From: Desulfuromonadaceae bacterium
Lineage (GTDB): Bacteria > Desulfobacterota > Desulfuromonadia > Desulfuromonadales > Desulfuromonadaceae
Length of the DNA: 15,195 nt
Assembly (NCBI GenBank): GCA_027065245.1
Contig: JAMOOS010000081.1
Location: 1-15,195, forward strand
Reading direction: 5' to 3'
Shown here: piece after piece, positions 5,750 to 13,736 of the stretch
Layout: each line of letters starts with the position of its first letter
Numbering within the stretch: the stretch's first letter is position 1
The notes under the pieces: model-generated
What the model saw: the letters and a program-made list of their open reading frames with translations, nothing else
What the model was told of the DNA's origin: nothing
Databases searched by the model: none
Translations under genes and position numbers: made by a program

Positions 5750-7837
5750 ATGACGGGATCAGAAACAGGCAATGATCTGTGGCAAAAAAAGGCGTTGTTG
5801 ATTATCGGGGTCGCTGTTTCGCTGCTGCATATCTGGTTCAACGTGGTAACGGTGTTGCCGACGCTGTGGCAGAATGCGCTCCATTTTGCCGGGTTCGCTC
5901 TGATGGCGGTGTTCATTTATCCGCTGCGACGTGACGGTTCGCTGCTGTGGCGTATCAGCGATTTTGCCCTGGGGATTGTTGCGGCCGCTGCGGCGGTGTA
6001 CATGATTGCCATGGAAGATGACATATATGCTCACGGAGTAAATCTGTCGCAGCTTGAGTGGCTGGTTGGCATCATGCTTATTATCTGCGCCCTAGAGTTG
6101 ACCCGTCGGGTAGCGGGGTGGTTTATACCGGTGCTTATTATTGTCGCCCTTACTTATGTCGGCTGGTGGGGGCGTCTGGTGCCGGGGGTGTTCAAATTTG
6201 CCGGTCTCGGTGCTGAAACCATTCTGTTTCGCAGCATCTACGGCGATGATGCTCTGTTCGGCACCATCGCGCGTATTTCCTCCACCTATGTGTTTATGTT
6301 TATCCTGTTTGGTGCATTTTTGCTCCGATCTGGCGCCGGTGAATTTGTCATTGACCTGGCGCGGGCAGTTGCCGGGCGTTTTATCGGCGGGCCGGGGCTG
6401 GTGGCGGTGGTGGCATCAGGTTTGATGGGGACTATTTCCGGTTCGGCGGTGGCCAATACCGCCTCCACCGGGGTCATTACCATTCCGCTGATGAAAAAGG
6501 CCGGGTTTCCGGCCAAATTTGCTGCCGGAACTGAGGCGGCGGCATCTACCGGTGGTCAGCTTATGCCGCCGATAATGGGCGCCGGTGCTTTTATCATGGC
6601 CACCTACACGCAGATATCCTACAACACCATCGTCATAGTTAGTATTCTGCCGGCTATTCTGTATTTTGCCGCCGTGGCCTTTTTTGTCCGCATAGAGGCC
6701 AAGCGCAGTTTTGTAACCGCCGTTGATGACGAAAAGATATCGGCTTTGGAAGTGATGAAAAAGGGTGGCGTGGTATTCCTGCTGCCGGTAGGCGTGCTGA
6801 TAGCACTGCTGATTTACGGTTTTACTCCAACCTACGCTGCCGGGATCAGTATTCTTGCGGTGATTGTCTCATCGTGGTTCAGCGACAATAAGATGGGGCC
6901 AAAAGAGGTGGTGGAAGCCCTGGCGCTCGGTGCGCAAAACATGGTAATGACAGCGATTTTGCTGTGTGCCGTGGGATTGATAGTCAATGTTATTGCCACT
7001 GCCGGTGTGGGGAACACTTTTTCACTGATGATTACCCAATGGGCCGGGCACAGCATGATGATAGCCATTGTGCTGGTGGCGCTGGCATCGCTGGTGTTGG
7101 GAATGGGTTTGCCGGTAACGGCGGCGTATATTGTGTTGGGGACCTTGTCGGCACCGGCATTGCACGGTTTGATTGCCGACAATATGCTTATCGATGCGCT
7201 CATGAACGGCCAGGTTAGTGAGACCGCCAAAGCTATCTTCATGCTGGCTGCGCCGGAACATCTGTCCGCCATCGGTCAACCCATGAGTCACGCGGCGGCC
7301 CAGGCGATTATCGATGCGGTACCGCCCGATCTCATTGGCAGTGTGCGCGATTCTATGTTGAGCGCCCCGGTAATGATGTACTCATTGCTGTCGGCACATT
7401 TGATCGTTTTCTGGCTCAGTCAGGATTCCAATGTTACACCGCCGGTGGCGCTGGCAGCTTTTACTGCTGCTGCTATTGCTGGCACCAAACCCATGGCAAC
7501 AGGTTTTCAGTCGTGGAAGATTGCCAAAGGGTTGTATGTGGTGCCGCTGCTGTTTGCCTATACGCCGTTGGTCGGTGGCGCCTGGCCGGAAGTGCTGGGG
7601 ATATTTGTTTTTGCCCTGTTTGGCATGTATGCCTTTGCTGCCGGTATTGAGGGTTACATGGAGGCGCGGCTCAGCCTGTTCAATCGTCTGCTTACCCTGC
7701 TGGCTGCCGCGGCACTACTGTGGCCGACCACTGTGCCAGTGCATATAGCCGGGCTGATTGGGTTGATAATTATCTTTGTACGCAATCGTGCCGCAGAGAT
7801 CGCCCCCGCCGATGTCAGCCTGTCCAGCGGCGGTTGA
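5750..7837 (+). CDS. TRAP transporter fused permease, 4TM/12TM (DctQM fusion)
   Basis: A 695-residue inner-membrane protein in which the small DctQ-like subunit and the large DctM-like subunit are fused, the normal form in TAXI systems (family length about 640-700). The first four hydrophobic segments (about 16-135) are the Q part. The M part begins near 170 and contains the conserved GTISGSAVANTASTGVITIP (227-246) and EAAASTGGQLMPPIMGAGAF (262-281), which form part of the transport core. A later GLPVTAAYIVLG segment is the second repeat of the same fold. Ion-gradient-driven uptake with the upstream binding protein is expected. The ATG at 5750 follows GGAGGG by four bases. The 3' end overlaps the convergent EamA gene by 23 bp. 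No regulator is adjacent. Confidence 0.96.
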   Translation: MTGSETGNDLWQKKALLIIGVAVSLLHIWFNVVTVLPTLWQNALHFAGFALMAVFIYPLRRDGSLLWRISDFALGIVAAAAAVYMIAMEDDIYAHGVNLSQLEWLVGIMLIICALELTRRVAGWFIPVLIIVALTYVGWWGRLVPGVFKFAGLGAETILFRSIYGDDALFGTIARISSTYVFMFILFGAFLLRSGAGEFVIDLARAVAGRFIGGPGLVAVVASGLMGTISGSAVANTASTGVITIPLMKKAGFPAKFAAGTEAAASTGGQLMPPIMGAGAFIMATYTQISYNTIVIVSILPAILYFAAVAFFVRIEAKRSFVTAVDDEKISALEVMKKGGVVFLLPVGVLIALLIYGFTPTYAAGISILAVIVSSWFSDNKMGPKEVVEALALGAQNMVMTAILLCAVGLIVNVIATAGVGNTFSLMITQWAGHSMMIAIVLVALASLVLGMGLPVTAAYIVLGTLSAPALHGLIADNMLIDALMNGQVSETAKAIFMLAAPEHLSAIGQPMSHAAAQAIIDAVPPDLIGSVRDSMLSAPVMMYSLLSAHLIVFWLSQDSNVTPPVALAAFTAAAIAGTKPMATGFQSWKIAKGLYVVPLLFAYTPLVGGAWPEVLGIFVFALFGMYAFAAGIEGYMEARLSLFNRLLTLLAAAALLWPTTVPVHIAGLIGLIIIFVRNRAAEIAPADVSLSSGG

Positions 7838-8654
7838 CGGCAAATGCCGCGGCGATGATAAGAGAACCGGCAGCGAGTTGTATCCAGTTGATATGTTCGT
7901 GAAATACCAGGGCGGAACAGACGATGGCAAAGGGGATTTTGAGATTGTTGGCCGCTGCCAGGGTGCCGGGGTTGACCTTGCGGGCGCCGTAATTCCACAA
8001 AAAGAAACACACGCCGGAGGCGAGGATGCCCAGATAGGCCAAGGCGGCTATCTGCCGCGGTTGTAATGCTGGAATGGCAGTGCCATGGGTGGCCAGTACC
8101 AGCACGGTTGTCAGCAGTGCGCCGCAGTACAGCCATGAAAATACGTACACGTCTTTGCTTTTGATCTTGCGCATTAGCCTGGTGTAGGCTATTTGGCCGA
8201 AAGCAAAGCAGGCGTTGGCGGCCTGAATCAGCAGAAAGCCGCTGCGAAACTCGTCGTGATGCAGATCGCGCCACAGAATCACCGCCGTTCCAATCATTGC
8301 CAGTGCTGCTACGCCCAGGTAACGACGGTGCAGTTTGCCGCTGAACAGGTCGTTAAGCAAGGTGACATACAGAGGAGTAAAGATGGTGAACAGCGCCACC
8401 TGGTAGGCGTGCAGGTAATGGAATGCTGCCGTGTAGGTGATGTACATCACGCCGTACTGTATTGCACCGATGAGCATCAGGGCGATGATCTGGTTGACGC
8501 GGCAGGCGCGACGGCGGGTAAACGGCAGGAATACCAGCCATGCCAGCAACAGACGCACGCCAGCCACCAGCACCGGATCAATGCCGCTTAGTTGCCCTTT
8601 TATCAGGCCGAAGGAAAACGCCCATATCAGCGAAACCGTTAGCAGTGCTGTCAT
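7815..8654 (-). CDS. EamA/DMT family transporter
   Basis: A 279-residue protein made of two EamA repeats, each about five hydrophobic helices, for about ten membrane segments in total; this length is standard for the drug/metabolite transporter superfamily. The first repeat opens with SLIWAFSFGLIKGQL and contains VAGVRLLLAWLVFLPF. The second has GVCFFLWNYGARKVNPGTLA and ends in ALVFHEHINWIQLAAGSLII, the typical EamA closing pattern. Members export amino acids or metabolites, or take up nucleotides; the substrate here is not visible. ATG 8654 has no evident Shine-Dalgarno sequence and lies 43 bp after the stop of the HDOD-GGDEF gene, so it may depend on that transcript. It is convergent with the TRAP permease and overlaps it by 23 bp. 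Confidence 0.92.
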   Translation of the reverse strand: MTALLTVSLIWAFSFGLIKGQLSGIDPVLVAGVRLLLAWLVFLPFTRRRACRVNQIIALMLIGAIQYGVMYITYTAAFHYLHAYQVALFTIFTPLYVTLLNDLFSGKLHRRYLGVAALAMIGTAVILWRDLHHDEFRSGFLLIQAANACFAFGQIAYTRLMRKIKSKDVYVFSWLYCGALLTTVLVLATHGTAIPALQPRQIAALAYLGILASGVCFFLWNYGARKVNPGTLAAANNLKIPFAIVCSALVFHEHINWIQLAAGSLIIAAAFAVNRRWTG

Positions 8655-8697
8655 GGTCGTTGGCGTTGTGTGCTGAATGCCAGTGGCACTGCAGGGC

Positions 8698-10200
8698 TCA
8701 TTGCGGCAGACTGACGCGGTTTTTGCCGCAGCGTTTGGAGCGGTACAGTCCGGCGTCTGCCACGGCGATAAGTTGGTTGGCGGTCAGGCGGGCATTGCTG
8801 CTACAGAAGTATGATACTCCAACGCTGGCGGTAACGGTAATGGTTTCACCGTTCCAGTTGACACGCATGTTGGCGATACCCTCACGCAGTCGCTCGGCAA
8901 TGGCGGCGGCGGTGTCGATATCTGTTTCCGGCAGGATGATGGCAAATTCCTCACCGCCGTAGCGTACCACCACATCGGTGGTTCTGGTGGATCTGGTGGC
9001 GGTGGCAGCGATTTCGCGCAGAACCGTGTCGCCAGCCTGATGACCGTAGGTGTCGTTAACCTGCTTGAAATCGTCTATATCGAACATGATCAGCGAAAAA
9101 ACCTTGTTGTAGCGATTGGCTCGCCGCAGTTCCCGCTCCAGACAGTCGTGAAAGTAACGCAGGTTGTACAAGCCGGTAAGGCTGTCCTGAAATGCCAACC
9201 GGCTCAGCTCTGCGTTAGCCTCGTGCAGCTTTTCGCTGGCCTGCTGCGCCAGTTGTTTTTCTGTGTGATACTGGTCGGCCAGGCGCGAGGCAGTCATGTT
9301 GAGATGAAACAGTTCCTCGTTGGCCTCCTGCAGAATTTCCACCGCCGTTTTGGGGATATCTCCATCAATGTGGAACAACGATAAAATCTCACCGCTGCTG
9401 GCTGAAATCTCGTCGATCAGCGTATCTATGGCGTGAATATCCAGGTGGTAGTGTTGTTGCAGTACCTGGCGGGCTGCCACCAGCCTGTGTGCTGAGGTGC
9501 GACCGTGAAACAAAGCTGAGAGCAGTCCGGCAACGTGGACGACGCGGATGCTGTCGGCCAGTTCCGCCGGTGCGTCGTCGGGGCGGTTGTGAAAGCGCAC
9601 AGTTTCGGCAATCTGCTCAGGTATCCCCCAGTGGATGAGAACTTCACTGCCGAGATCGTTGTGGGTAAAGTCGAATTTAAATTTTTGCTCGGCAACATCT
9701 ATGCTTTCGCGTTTGTCAACGAATATCTCATGGTATTCTGGAATACACAGGCAGGCAATAACCAGACCGATATCACGCAACAACCCGGAGATAAAGATAT
9801 GGTCGCAGCGCAGTTTTATTTTGCGCGCGATGATGTTGGCTCCTACCGCTGTAGTCAGGGAGCGTTTCCAGAAATAATCGTAGTCAAAGGAGTTAGTGTC
9901 GCTGCCGCGCAGTTCATTTACCAGCGCAAAAGAGAGGGCAATGTTGGTTGTTTGCGATATCCCCATACGTGTCAGAGCTTTATCAAGACTGTCGATGGGG
10001 GTGACCGGCGACATCATGGCCGAGTTGGCTATACGCAGAACCTTGGTGGCCAGAGCCGGATCTGCTGAGATGATCTCAGTAAGACGGGTAAAGGATGGCT
10101 CTTCTTTGCGTACCTCATTGATAATCTGCAGCGCCACCGCAGGGGGGGTCGGCAGCTTAATGTCGGGATACTGTTCGAGCAATTTGGCTATAGCTGGCAT
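8698..10200 (-). CDS. HDOD-GGDEF protein, predicted diguanylate cyclase
   Basis: A 500-residue soluble signalling protein. The HDOD domain (about residues 10-205) starts with LPTPPAVALQI and carries the family's IISADPALATKVLRIANS (43-60). A linker with a probable coiled coil (about 285-335) joins it to a C-terminal GGDEF domain (about 335-497). The active loop is intact as GGEEF (415-419). The metal-site segment FDIDDFK is at 373-379. An inhibitory RxxD site, RTTD (406-409), lies five residues before the loop. It should therefore make cyclic di-GMP from two GTP and be product-inhibited. ATG 10200 is preferred; a TTG at 10203 would add one residue, and AAAGGA lies 13 and 10 bases upstream respectively. 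The signal sensed by the HDOD part is unknown. Confidence 0.95.
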   Translation of the reverse strand: MPAIAKLLEQYPDIKLPTPPAVALQIINEVRKEEPSFTRLTEIISADPALATKVLRIANSAMMSPVTPIDSLDKALTRMGISQTTNIALSFALVNELRGSDTNSFDYDYFWKRSLTTAVGANIIARKIKLRCDHIFISGLLRDIGLVIACLCIPEYHEIFVDKRESIDVAEQKFKFDFTHNDLGSEVLIHWGIPEQIAETVRFHNRPDDAPAELADSIRVVHVAGLLSALFHGRTSAHRLVAARQVLQQHYHLDIHAIDTLIDEISASSGEILSLFHIDGDIPKTAVEILQEANEELFHLNMTASRLADQYHTEKQLAQQASEKLHEANAELSRLAFQDSLTGLYNLRYFHDCLERELRRANRYNKVFSLIMFDIDDFKQVNDTYGHQAGDTVLREIAATATRSTRTTDVVVRYGGEEFAIILPETDIDTAAAIAERLREGIANMRVNWNGETITVTASVGVSYFCSSNARLTANQLIAVADAGLYRSKRCGKNRVSLPQ

Positions 10201-10341
10201 CAACGCTCAAAAATCCTTTTTGCAGAGACGTTTTCTAATCTTCATGGCACCTGGTGGTGACTGTATCATAGCGTAAGCGCCTTTGCATCGATAAAATATT
10301 GAGGGCAGTGTTACGAAAATAATGACAAAGACGGCCCGTTC

Positions 10342-10370
10342 TTGACAAACATCATTGTGCTGATTACCTT
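10342..10370 (+). promoter_or_regulatory. Possible sigma-70 promoter for fmdB-folD
   Basis: A perfect -35 TTGACA (10342-10347), 17 bp, then a poor -10 TACCTT (10365-10370). The transcript would begin near 10377, about 40 bases before the fmdB ATG, with a small CAGTT-TCGC-AACTG hairpin (10376-10389) at its very start. The weak -10 limits confidence. I see no convincing promoter for the divergent HDOD-GGDEF gene in this 216-bp spacer. Confidence 0.4.
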
Positions 10371-10416
10371 ACCGACAGTTTCGCAACTGATTAATGGTTA
10401 AACAAGGAGAAATGCC

Positions 10417-10659
10417 ATGCCAATGTATGAATATTGCTGTAGTGAGTGTCAGCATACATTTGAAGTGCGGCAGAAGTTTTCCGACCAGCCTGTTGAACAG
10501 TGCCCGAGATGCGGTGGTGCGGTGAAAAAACTGATTTCGCGCAGCGGTTTTGCTCTGAAAGGGGGCGGCTGGTTTGAACAGAGTTATTGCAGTAGCGCCA
10601 GCAAATCCAGTAGTGGATGCGCTGAAGCGCCCAGTTGCTCCAGCGCCGCTGCCGGCTGA
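10417..10659 (+). CDS. FmdB family zinc-ribbon protein
   Basis: An 80-residue protein of the FmdB/CxxC_CXXC_SSSS family. It begins MPMYEYCCSEC and has two CxxC knuckles (C8-C11 and C29-C32), with C7 as a spare ligand, which form one zinc ribbon. The family pattern then continues with the KKLISRSGFALKGGGW segment. The tail is rich in Ser, Ala and Cys (SYCSSASKSSSGC), as is usual. FmdB was named as a putative regulator of formamidase; a molecular role has not been established for most members. AAGGAGA lies seven bases before the ATG. The folD start is 45 bp downstream, so the two are probably co-transcribed. Confidence 0.92.
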   Translation: MPMYEYCCSECQHTFEVRQKFSDQPVEQCPRCGGAVKKLISRSGFALKGGGWFEQSYCSSASKSSSGCAEAPSCSSAAAG

Positions 10660-10704
10660 GGGGTGTAACCTGTAACGGCAAGTTTTGTCGGAGGATAATT
10701 TGTA

Positions 10705-11556
10705 ATGGCTGAATTGATTGATGGCAAGGCGCTGGCCGCGCGGATGCGCGAACAGATGACAGAGCAGGTACAACAACTGCAGCAGCAGGGTGTAACTCCG
10801 GGGCTGGCGGTGGTGCTGGTGGGAGATGATCCGGCCAGCCGGGTATACGTATCCATGAAGGAGAAGGCCTGCGCCGCCACGGGGATTTTTTCTGATGAGC
10901 ACAAGCTGGCGGCGGATACCAGCGAAGAGGAGTTGTTGCAGTTGGTGGAGCAGCTCAATAAAGATGAACGCATCGACGGTATTCTGGTGCAGTTGCCCCT
11001 GCCGGATCATATCAACGAGGAGCGGATTCTCCATGCCATCTCGCCGCTGAAAGATGTGGACGGTTTTCACCCCTTCAGTGTCGGTGCATTGGTTACCGGC
11101 AGCCCGACGTTTCGTTCCTGCACCCCCTACGGGGTGATGAAAATGCTCGAATCTATAGATTACGACCTGAATGGCAAAGAAGTGGTGGTGGTCGGGCGCT
11201 CTAATATTGTCGGCAAGCCGGTGGCCATGATGTGTCTGGCGGAAAATGCCACCGTAACCATCTGCCATTCACGTACCGCCGATCTCCCCGCTCATGTGGG
11301 GCGTGCCGATGTGGTGATTGCCGCCGTGGGTCAACCTGAGATGATCAAGGGCGAGTGGATAAAACCCGGCGCGGTGGTGATAGATGTGGGGATTAACCGC
11401 GTTGGCGACAAGAAACTGGTGGGTGATGTGGAGTTTGCCGCCGCCGCCGAACGCGCCAGCTATATTACCCCGGTTCCCGGCGGCGTCGGCCCCATGACCA
11501 TCACCATGCTGTTGTTCAATACCATCTACAGTGCCTCCCAAAGGTTGCAGCAGTAG
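10705..11556 (+). CDS. folD: FolD, methylenetetrahydrofolate dehydrogenase / cyclohydrolase
   Basis: A 283-residue bifunctional enzyme of one-carbon metabolism, the standard length. It oxidises 5,10-methylene-THF to methenyl-THF with NADP+ and hydrolyses that to 10-formyl-THF. The catalytic segment SRVYVSMKEKAC supplies Tyr48 and Lys52, equivalent to Tyr50/Lys54 of E. coli FolD. GILVQLPLP, KDVDGFHP, the nucleotide-binding VVVGRSNIVGKPVA and the C-terminal TPVPGGVGPMT are all intact. The ATG at 10705 follows GGAGG by ten bases. It is downstream of fmdB in the same direction. In an anaerobe this enzyme can serve both biosynthesis and C1 oxidation or reduction; no formate-THF ligase gene is in the window to tell which. 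Confidence 0.97.
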   Translation: MAELIDGKALAARMREQMTEQVQQLQQQGVTPGLAVVLVGDDPASRVYVSMKEKACAATGIFSDEHKLAADTSEEELLQLVEQLNKDERIDGILVQLPLPDHINEERILHAISPLKDVDGFHPFSVGALVTGSPTFRSCTPYGVMKMLESIDYDLNGKEVVVVGRSNIVGKPVAMMCLAENATVTICHSRTADLPAHVGRADVVIAAVGQPEMIKGEWIKPGAVVIDVGINRVGDKKLVGDVEFAAAAERASYITPVPGGVGPMTITMLLFNTIYSASQRLQQ

Positions 11557-11574
11557 GATGTGCAGGTCGCTTCT

Positions 11575-11598
11575 CCCCGCCGGTTAAAACAGGCGGGG
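11575..11598. terminator. Hairpin at the folD/tonB convergent junction
   Basis: CCCCGCC (11575-11581) pairs with GGCGGGG (11592-11598) around a 10-base loop. It lies 18 bases after the folD stop and overlaps the end of tonB. Neither strand has a good T-run after it, so it may be a weak terminator or only a GC-rich dyad. Confidence 0.35.
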
Positions 11599-12492
11599 GG
11601 AGCCGGCAGGGGAGTTCCGCTTGCCGCCCCGGTAAATGTTGGGAATTCTCGAGCCGTAGATATATTCAAAATATACCGGGTCGAGTATCAGCTGTTTTTT
11701 CGGGTAGTCGTCCGGCAGTTTGCCGTAGGGTTCGCCTTTGTAAATGGCAGCGATTGCCTCCCGGTCCAGACGCTCAAAGCCGGAACCCGCCAGTAATTCC
11801 ACATCTTCTATCGACCCGTCGCGGTTAATGACAATGCGCAGCTTGGTTCGCCCCTGTTGCCCCTTGCGAATCGACTCTTCCGGATAGTTCCATACCATGT
11901 AGACTCCGCGCTTAAAACGGGCAAAAAACGAGAACAACTTGTCTTTGCGCGAATTCAGCAATAACTGATCGCCGTTTTCCACATGCGGTCGTGCTTTTAT
12001 CCGCTGTTCGTTGGCAATGTCGGCGGCGGCGCTGTTGGCCGACTGCATCAGTTGAGCCAGTGATGGCGTTTTGGTGGCAACAGCCTTTTGTTGCTGTTTG
12101 GGCAGTTCGCCGCCGAGAGCACTTTTTACTACGGTGGTGTTGTTTTTCTGTTGTGGCGGCGTCTGCCGCTGTGGCGTTTTTTGCCGTGGTTGCGCAGGAG
12201 GCTGTCGCACCGGAGCTGAGCTGTCCTCGCGCTCATGCCCTTTGGGTGCCTGCTCCCTTATTACCTGCTGATTGTCAGCTGCCAGCCGTTTGCTGGTCAC
12301 TTCCTGTTTGTGCGGCTGTGACGGTATCACCATTTCACGCCGTGTCGGTTCAGGCAGCACCTCTACGTAAACCGGTTGTTCCGATCGGGATGTTTGCTGT
12401 AGTGGCCGCACAACAGTCAATATCAGCAGGTGAATTGCCAGGGAGAGAAGTAACCCCAGCAGCAGTTTGTTTTGCGACGATGAAAAATTCAT
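11584..12492 (-). CDS. tonB: TonB family energy transducer
   Basis: A 302-residue TonB-type protein. A short cytoplasmic start leads into one membrane helix (about 9-28) that keeps the Ser-x3-His pair (S17, H21) equivalent to S16/H20 of E. coli TonB, which is needed for coupling to ExbB-ExbD. Next comes a long Pro/Gln/Lys-rich periplasmic spacer (about 45-140), with QPPAQPRQKTPQRQTPPQQK as its core. The C-terminal domain (about 195-280) has the family pattern YPEESIRKGQQGRTKLRIVI and GSGFERLDREAI. It would carry proton-motive energy to outer-membrane receptors. No exbB, exbD or receptor gene is nearby. The ATG at 12492 has no Shine-Dalgarno sequence. Promoter-like bases end eight bases upstream. 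TolA-like use is less likely given the C-terminal pattern. Confidence 0.9.
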   Translation of the reverse strand: MNFSSSQNKLLLGLLLSLAIHLLILTVVRPLQQTSRSEQPVYVEVLPEPTRREMVIPSQPHKQEVTSKRLAADNQQVIREQAPKGHEREDSSAPVRQPPAQPRQKTPQRQTPPQQKNNTTVVKSALGGELPKQQQKAVATKTPSLAQLMQSANSAAADIANEQRIKARPHVENGDQLLLNSRKDKLFSFFARFKRGVYMVWNYPEESIRKGQQGRTKLRIVINRDGSIEDVELLAGSGFERLDREAIAAIYKGEPYGKLPDDYPKKQLILDPVYFEYIYGSRIPNIYRGGKRNSPAGSPRLF

Positions 12493-12500
12493 GGCGCGCC

Positions 12501-12509
12501 ATTATAGCA
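12501..12509 (-). promoter_or_regulatory. Extended -10 TGCTATAAT just upstream of tonB
   Basis: Reading leftward, TGCTATAAT is a perfect extended -10 element and ends only eight bases before the tonB ATG. Transcription would begin at or next to the start codon, giving a leaderless or near-leaderless message, which fits the absence of a ribosome site. No good -35 is present; the extended -10 can substitute for it. Confidence 0.5.
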
Positions 12510-12556
12510 CTTGCGTGGCCGCTGGTGCCATCGCTTATATGACGATGCGAATTAGG

Positions 12557-12586
12557 TTGACGGTTAATTTGTTGTTCAGGTATAAG
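12557..12586 (+). promoter_or_regulatory. Sigma-70-type promoter of pta
   Basis: TTGACG (12557-12562), an 18-bp spacer and TATAAG (12581-12586). Start of transcription is predicted near 12593, giving a leader of about 34 bases that ends in the strong AAGGAGG (12615-12621) five bases before the pta ATG. Confidence 0.65.
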
Positions 12587-12626
12587 ACGGTAGGCAATCA
12601 AACCATGTTATAAAAAGGAGGGGGAT

Positions 12627-13628
12627 ATGGGTTTAGTAGATCAGATTAAAGAAAAAGCGCGTTCCAACCGGCAGACAGTAGTGTTGCCCGAGGGTTACGA
12701 CGACCGCATGGTTGAGGCCGCCGGTAAAATTGTCGCCGATGGCCTGGCCGATATAGTGCTGTTGGGCGAGCCGGAGAAGCTGCGGGCCAGGGCGGACGAG
12801 CTTGGTGCCAGCCTTGAAGGGGTAACGCTGTTGGCACCGGCGCAGGCGGAACAGTTGGACGATTATGTGGCGGAACTGGTGGAATTGCGCCAGAAAAAAG
12901 GGCTTAGTGCCGAGCAGGCGCGCGAGTTGTTGACCGCCGATGACAATCTGTTTTTTGCCGCCATGATGGTGCGTAAGGGTGACGCCGGTGGCGCGGTTGC
13001 CGGTGCCTACAATACTACCGGCGACGTGTTGCGTGCCGCATTTCAGGTTATTGGTACCGCTCCGGGGATGAAGACGGTATCTTCAGTATTTCTCATGGTA
13101 ACCAAAAACCCCGATTTTGGTGAAAACGGTATTTTACTGTTTGCTGATTGTGCCGTTAATCCCAACCCGAATGCCCAGGCATTGGCTGAAATAGCCGTAT
13201 CCACTGCCCAGAGCTGCAAGAGTTTTCTTGGCGTTGATGCCCGGGTAGGAATGTTGTCATTTTCTACCAAGGGTAGTGCCAGTCATCCTGATGCCGATAA
13301 AGTGCTTGAGGCGCTGGAAATTGCTAAAAAATTGGCTCCTGAGCTGCAGATTGACGGCGAATTGCAGGCTGATGCCGCCCTGTTGCCCAAGGTGGGCAAC
13401 AAAAAAGCGCCCGGTTCGCCAGTGGCGGGCAAGGCCAATACCCTCATTTTTCCCGATCTCGATGCCGGCAATATCGCCTACAAACTGGTGGAGCGGGTAG
13501 CCGGTGCCGAGGCAGTTGGGCCGATTGTTCAAGGCTTGGCCAAGCCGGTTAACGATCTTTCCCGCGGATGTTCGGTGGAGGATATTATCAGCGTGTCCGC
13601 CATTACGGCGGTACAGGCACAAGGTTAG
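12627..13628 (+). CDS. pta: Phosphate acetyltransferase (short form)
   Basis: A 333-residue phosphotransacetylase of the short single-domain class (about 320-340), without the N-terminal regulatory domain of the long E. coli enzyme. It interconverts acetyl-CoA plus phosphate with acetyl phosphate plus CoA. The start MGLVDQIKEKARSNRQTVVL is typical. AGAYNTTGDVLRAAFQVIGT, the SFSTKGSASHPDADKV segment and the closing NDLSRGCSVEDI are conserved. Ser312, Arg313 and Asp319 line up with the catalytic Ser309, Arg310 and Asp316 of the Methanosarcina enzyme. AAGGAGG is five bases before the ATG. It faces ackA, its partner, across a shared terminator instead of preceding it in an operon. Confidence 0.97.
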   Translation: MGLVDQIKEKARSNRQTVVLPEGYDDRMVEAAGKIVADGLADIVLLGEPEKLRARADELGASLEGVTLLAPAQAEQLDDYVAELVELRQKKGLSAEQARELLTADDNLFFAAMMVRKGDAGGAVAGAYNTTGDVLRAAFQVIGTAPGMKTVSSVFLMVTKNPDFGENGILLFADCAVNPNPNAQALAEIAVSTAQSCKSFLGVDARVGMLSFSTKGSASHPDADKVLEALEIAKKLAPELQIDGELQADAALLPKVGNKKAPGSPVAGKANTLIFPDLDAGNIAYKLVERVAGAEAVGPIVQGLAKPVNDLSRGCSVEDIISVSAITAVQAQG

Positions 13629-13669
13629 GTTTATACAGAGTTGATACAGACTGGTTGATTGCAGCGAAA

Positions 13670-13708
13670 ATAAAAAGGCCGCTCCCGCTTAAGGAGCGGC
13701 CTTTTTAT
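13670..13708. terminator. Bidirectional intrinsic terminator between pta and ackA
   Basis: Arms ATAAAAAGGCCGCTCC (13670-13685) and GGAGCGGCCTTTTTAT (13693-13708) pair perfectly over 16 bp around a seven-base loop. The GC core is followed by TTTTT on both strands, so it should stop transcription from pta and from ackA alike. It is 41 bases past the pta stop and 28 bases from the ackA stop. Confidence 0.95.
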
Positions 13709-13736
13709 GTTTGAGGCCCCTTTTCTGCAACGCCAA

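Noticed and set aside
7654..8274. Open frame of 206 codons on the minus strand across the TRAP/EamA junction
   Set aside because: It overlaps both real genes out of frame and encodes no recognisable domain; the EamA frame on the same strand has the membrane pattern.
10369..11268. Long open frame (299 codons) antisense to fmdB and folD
   Set aside because: It spans two well-recognised genes and the gap between them, and its low-complexity His/Gln/Arg-rich translation shows no family motif.
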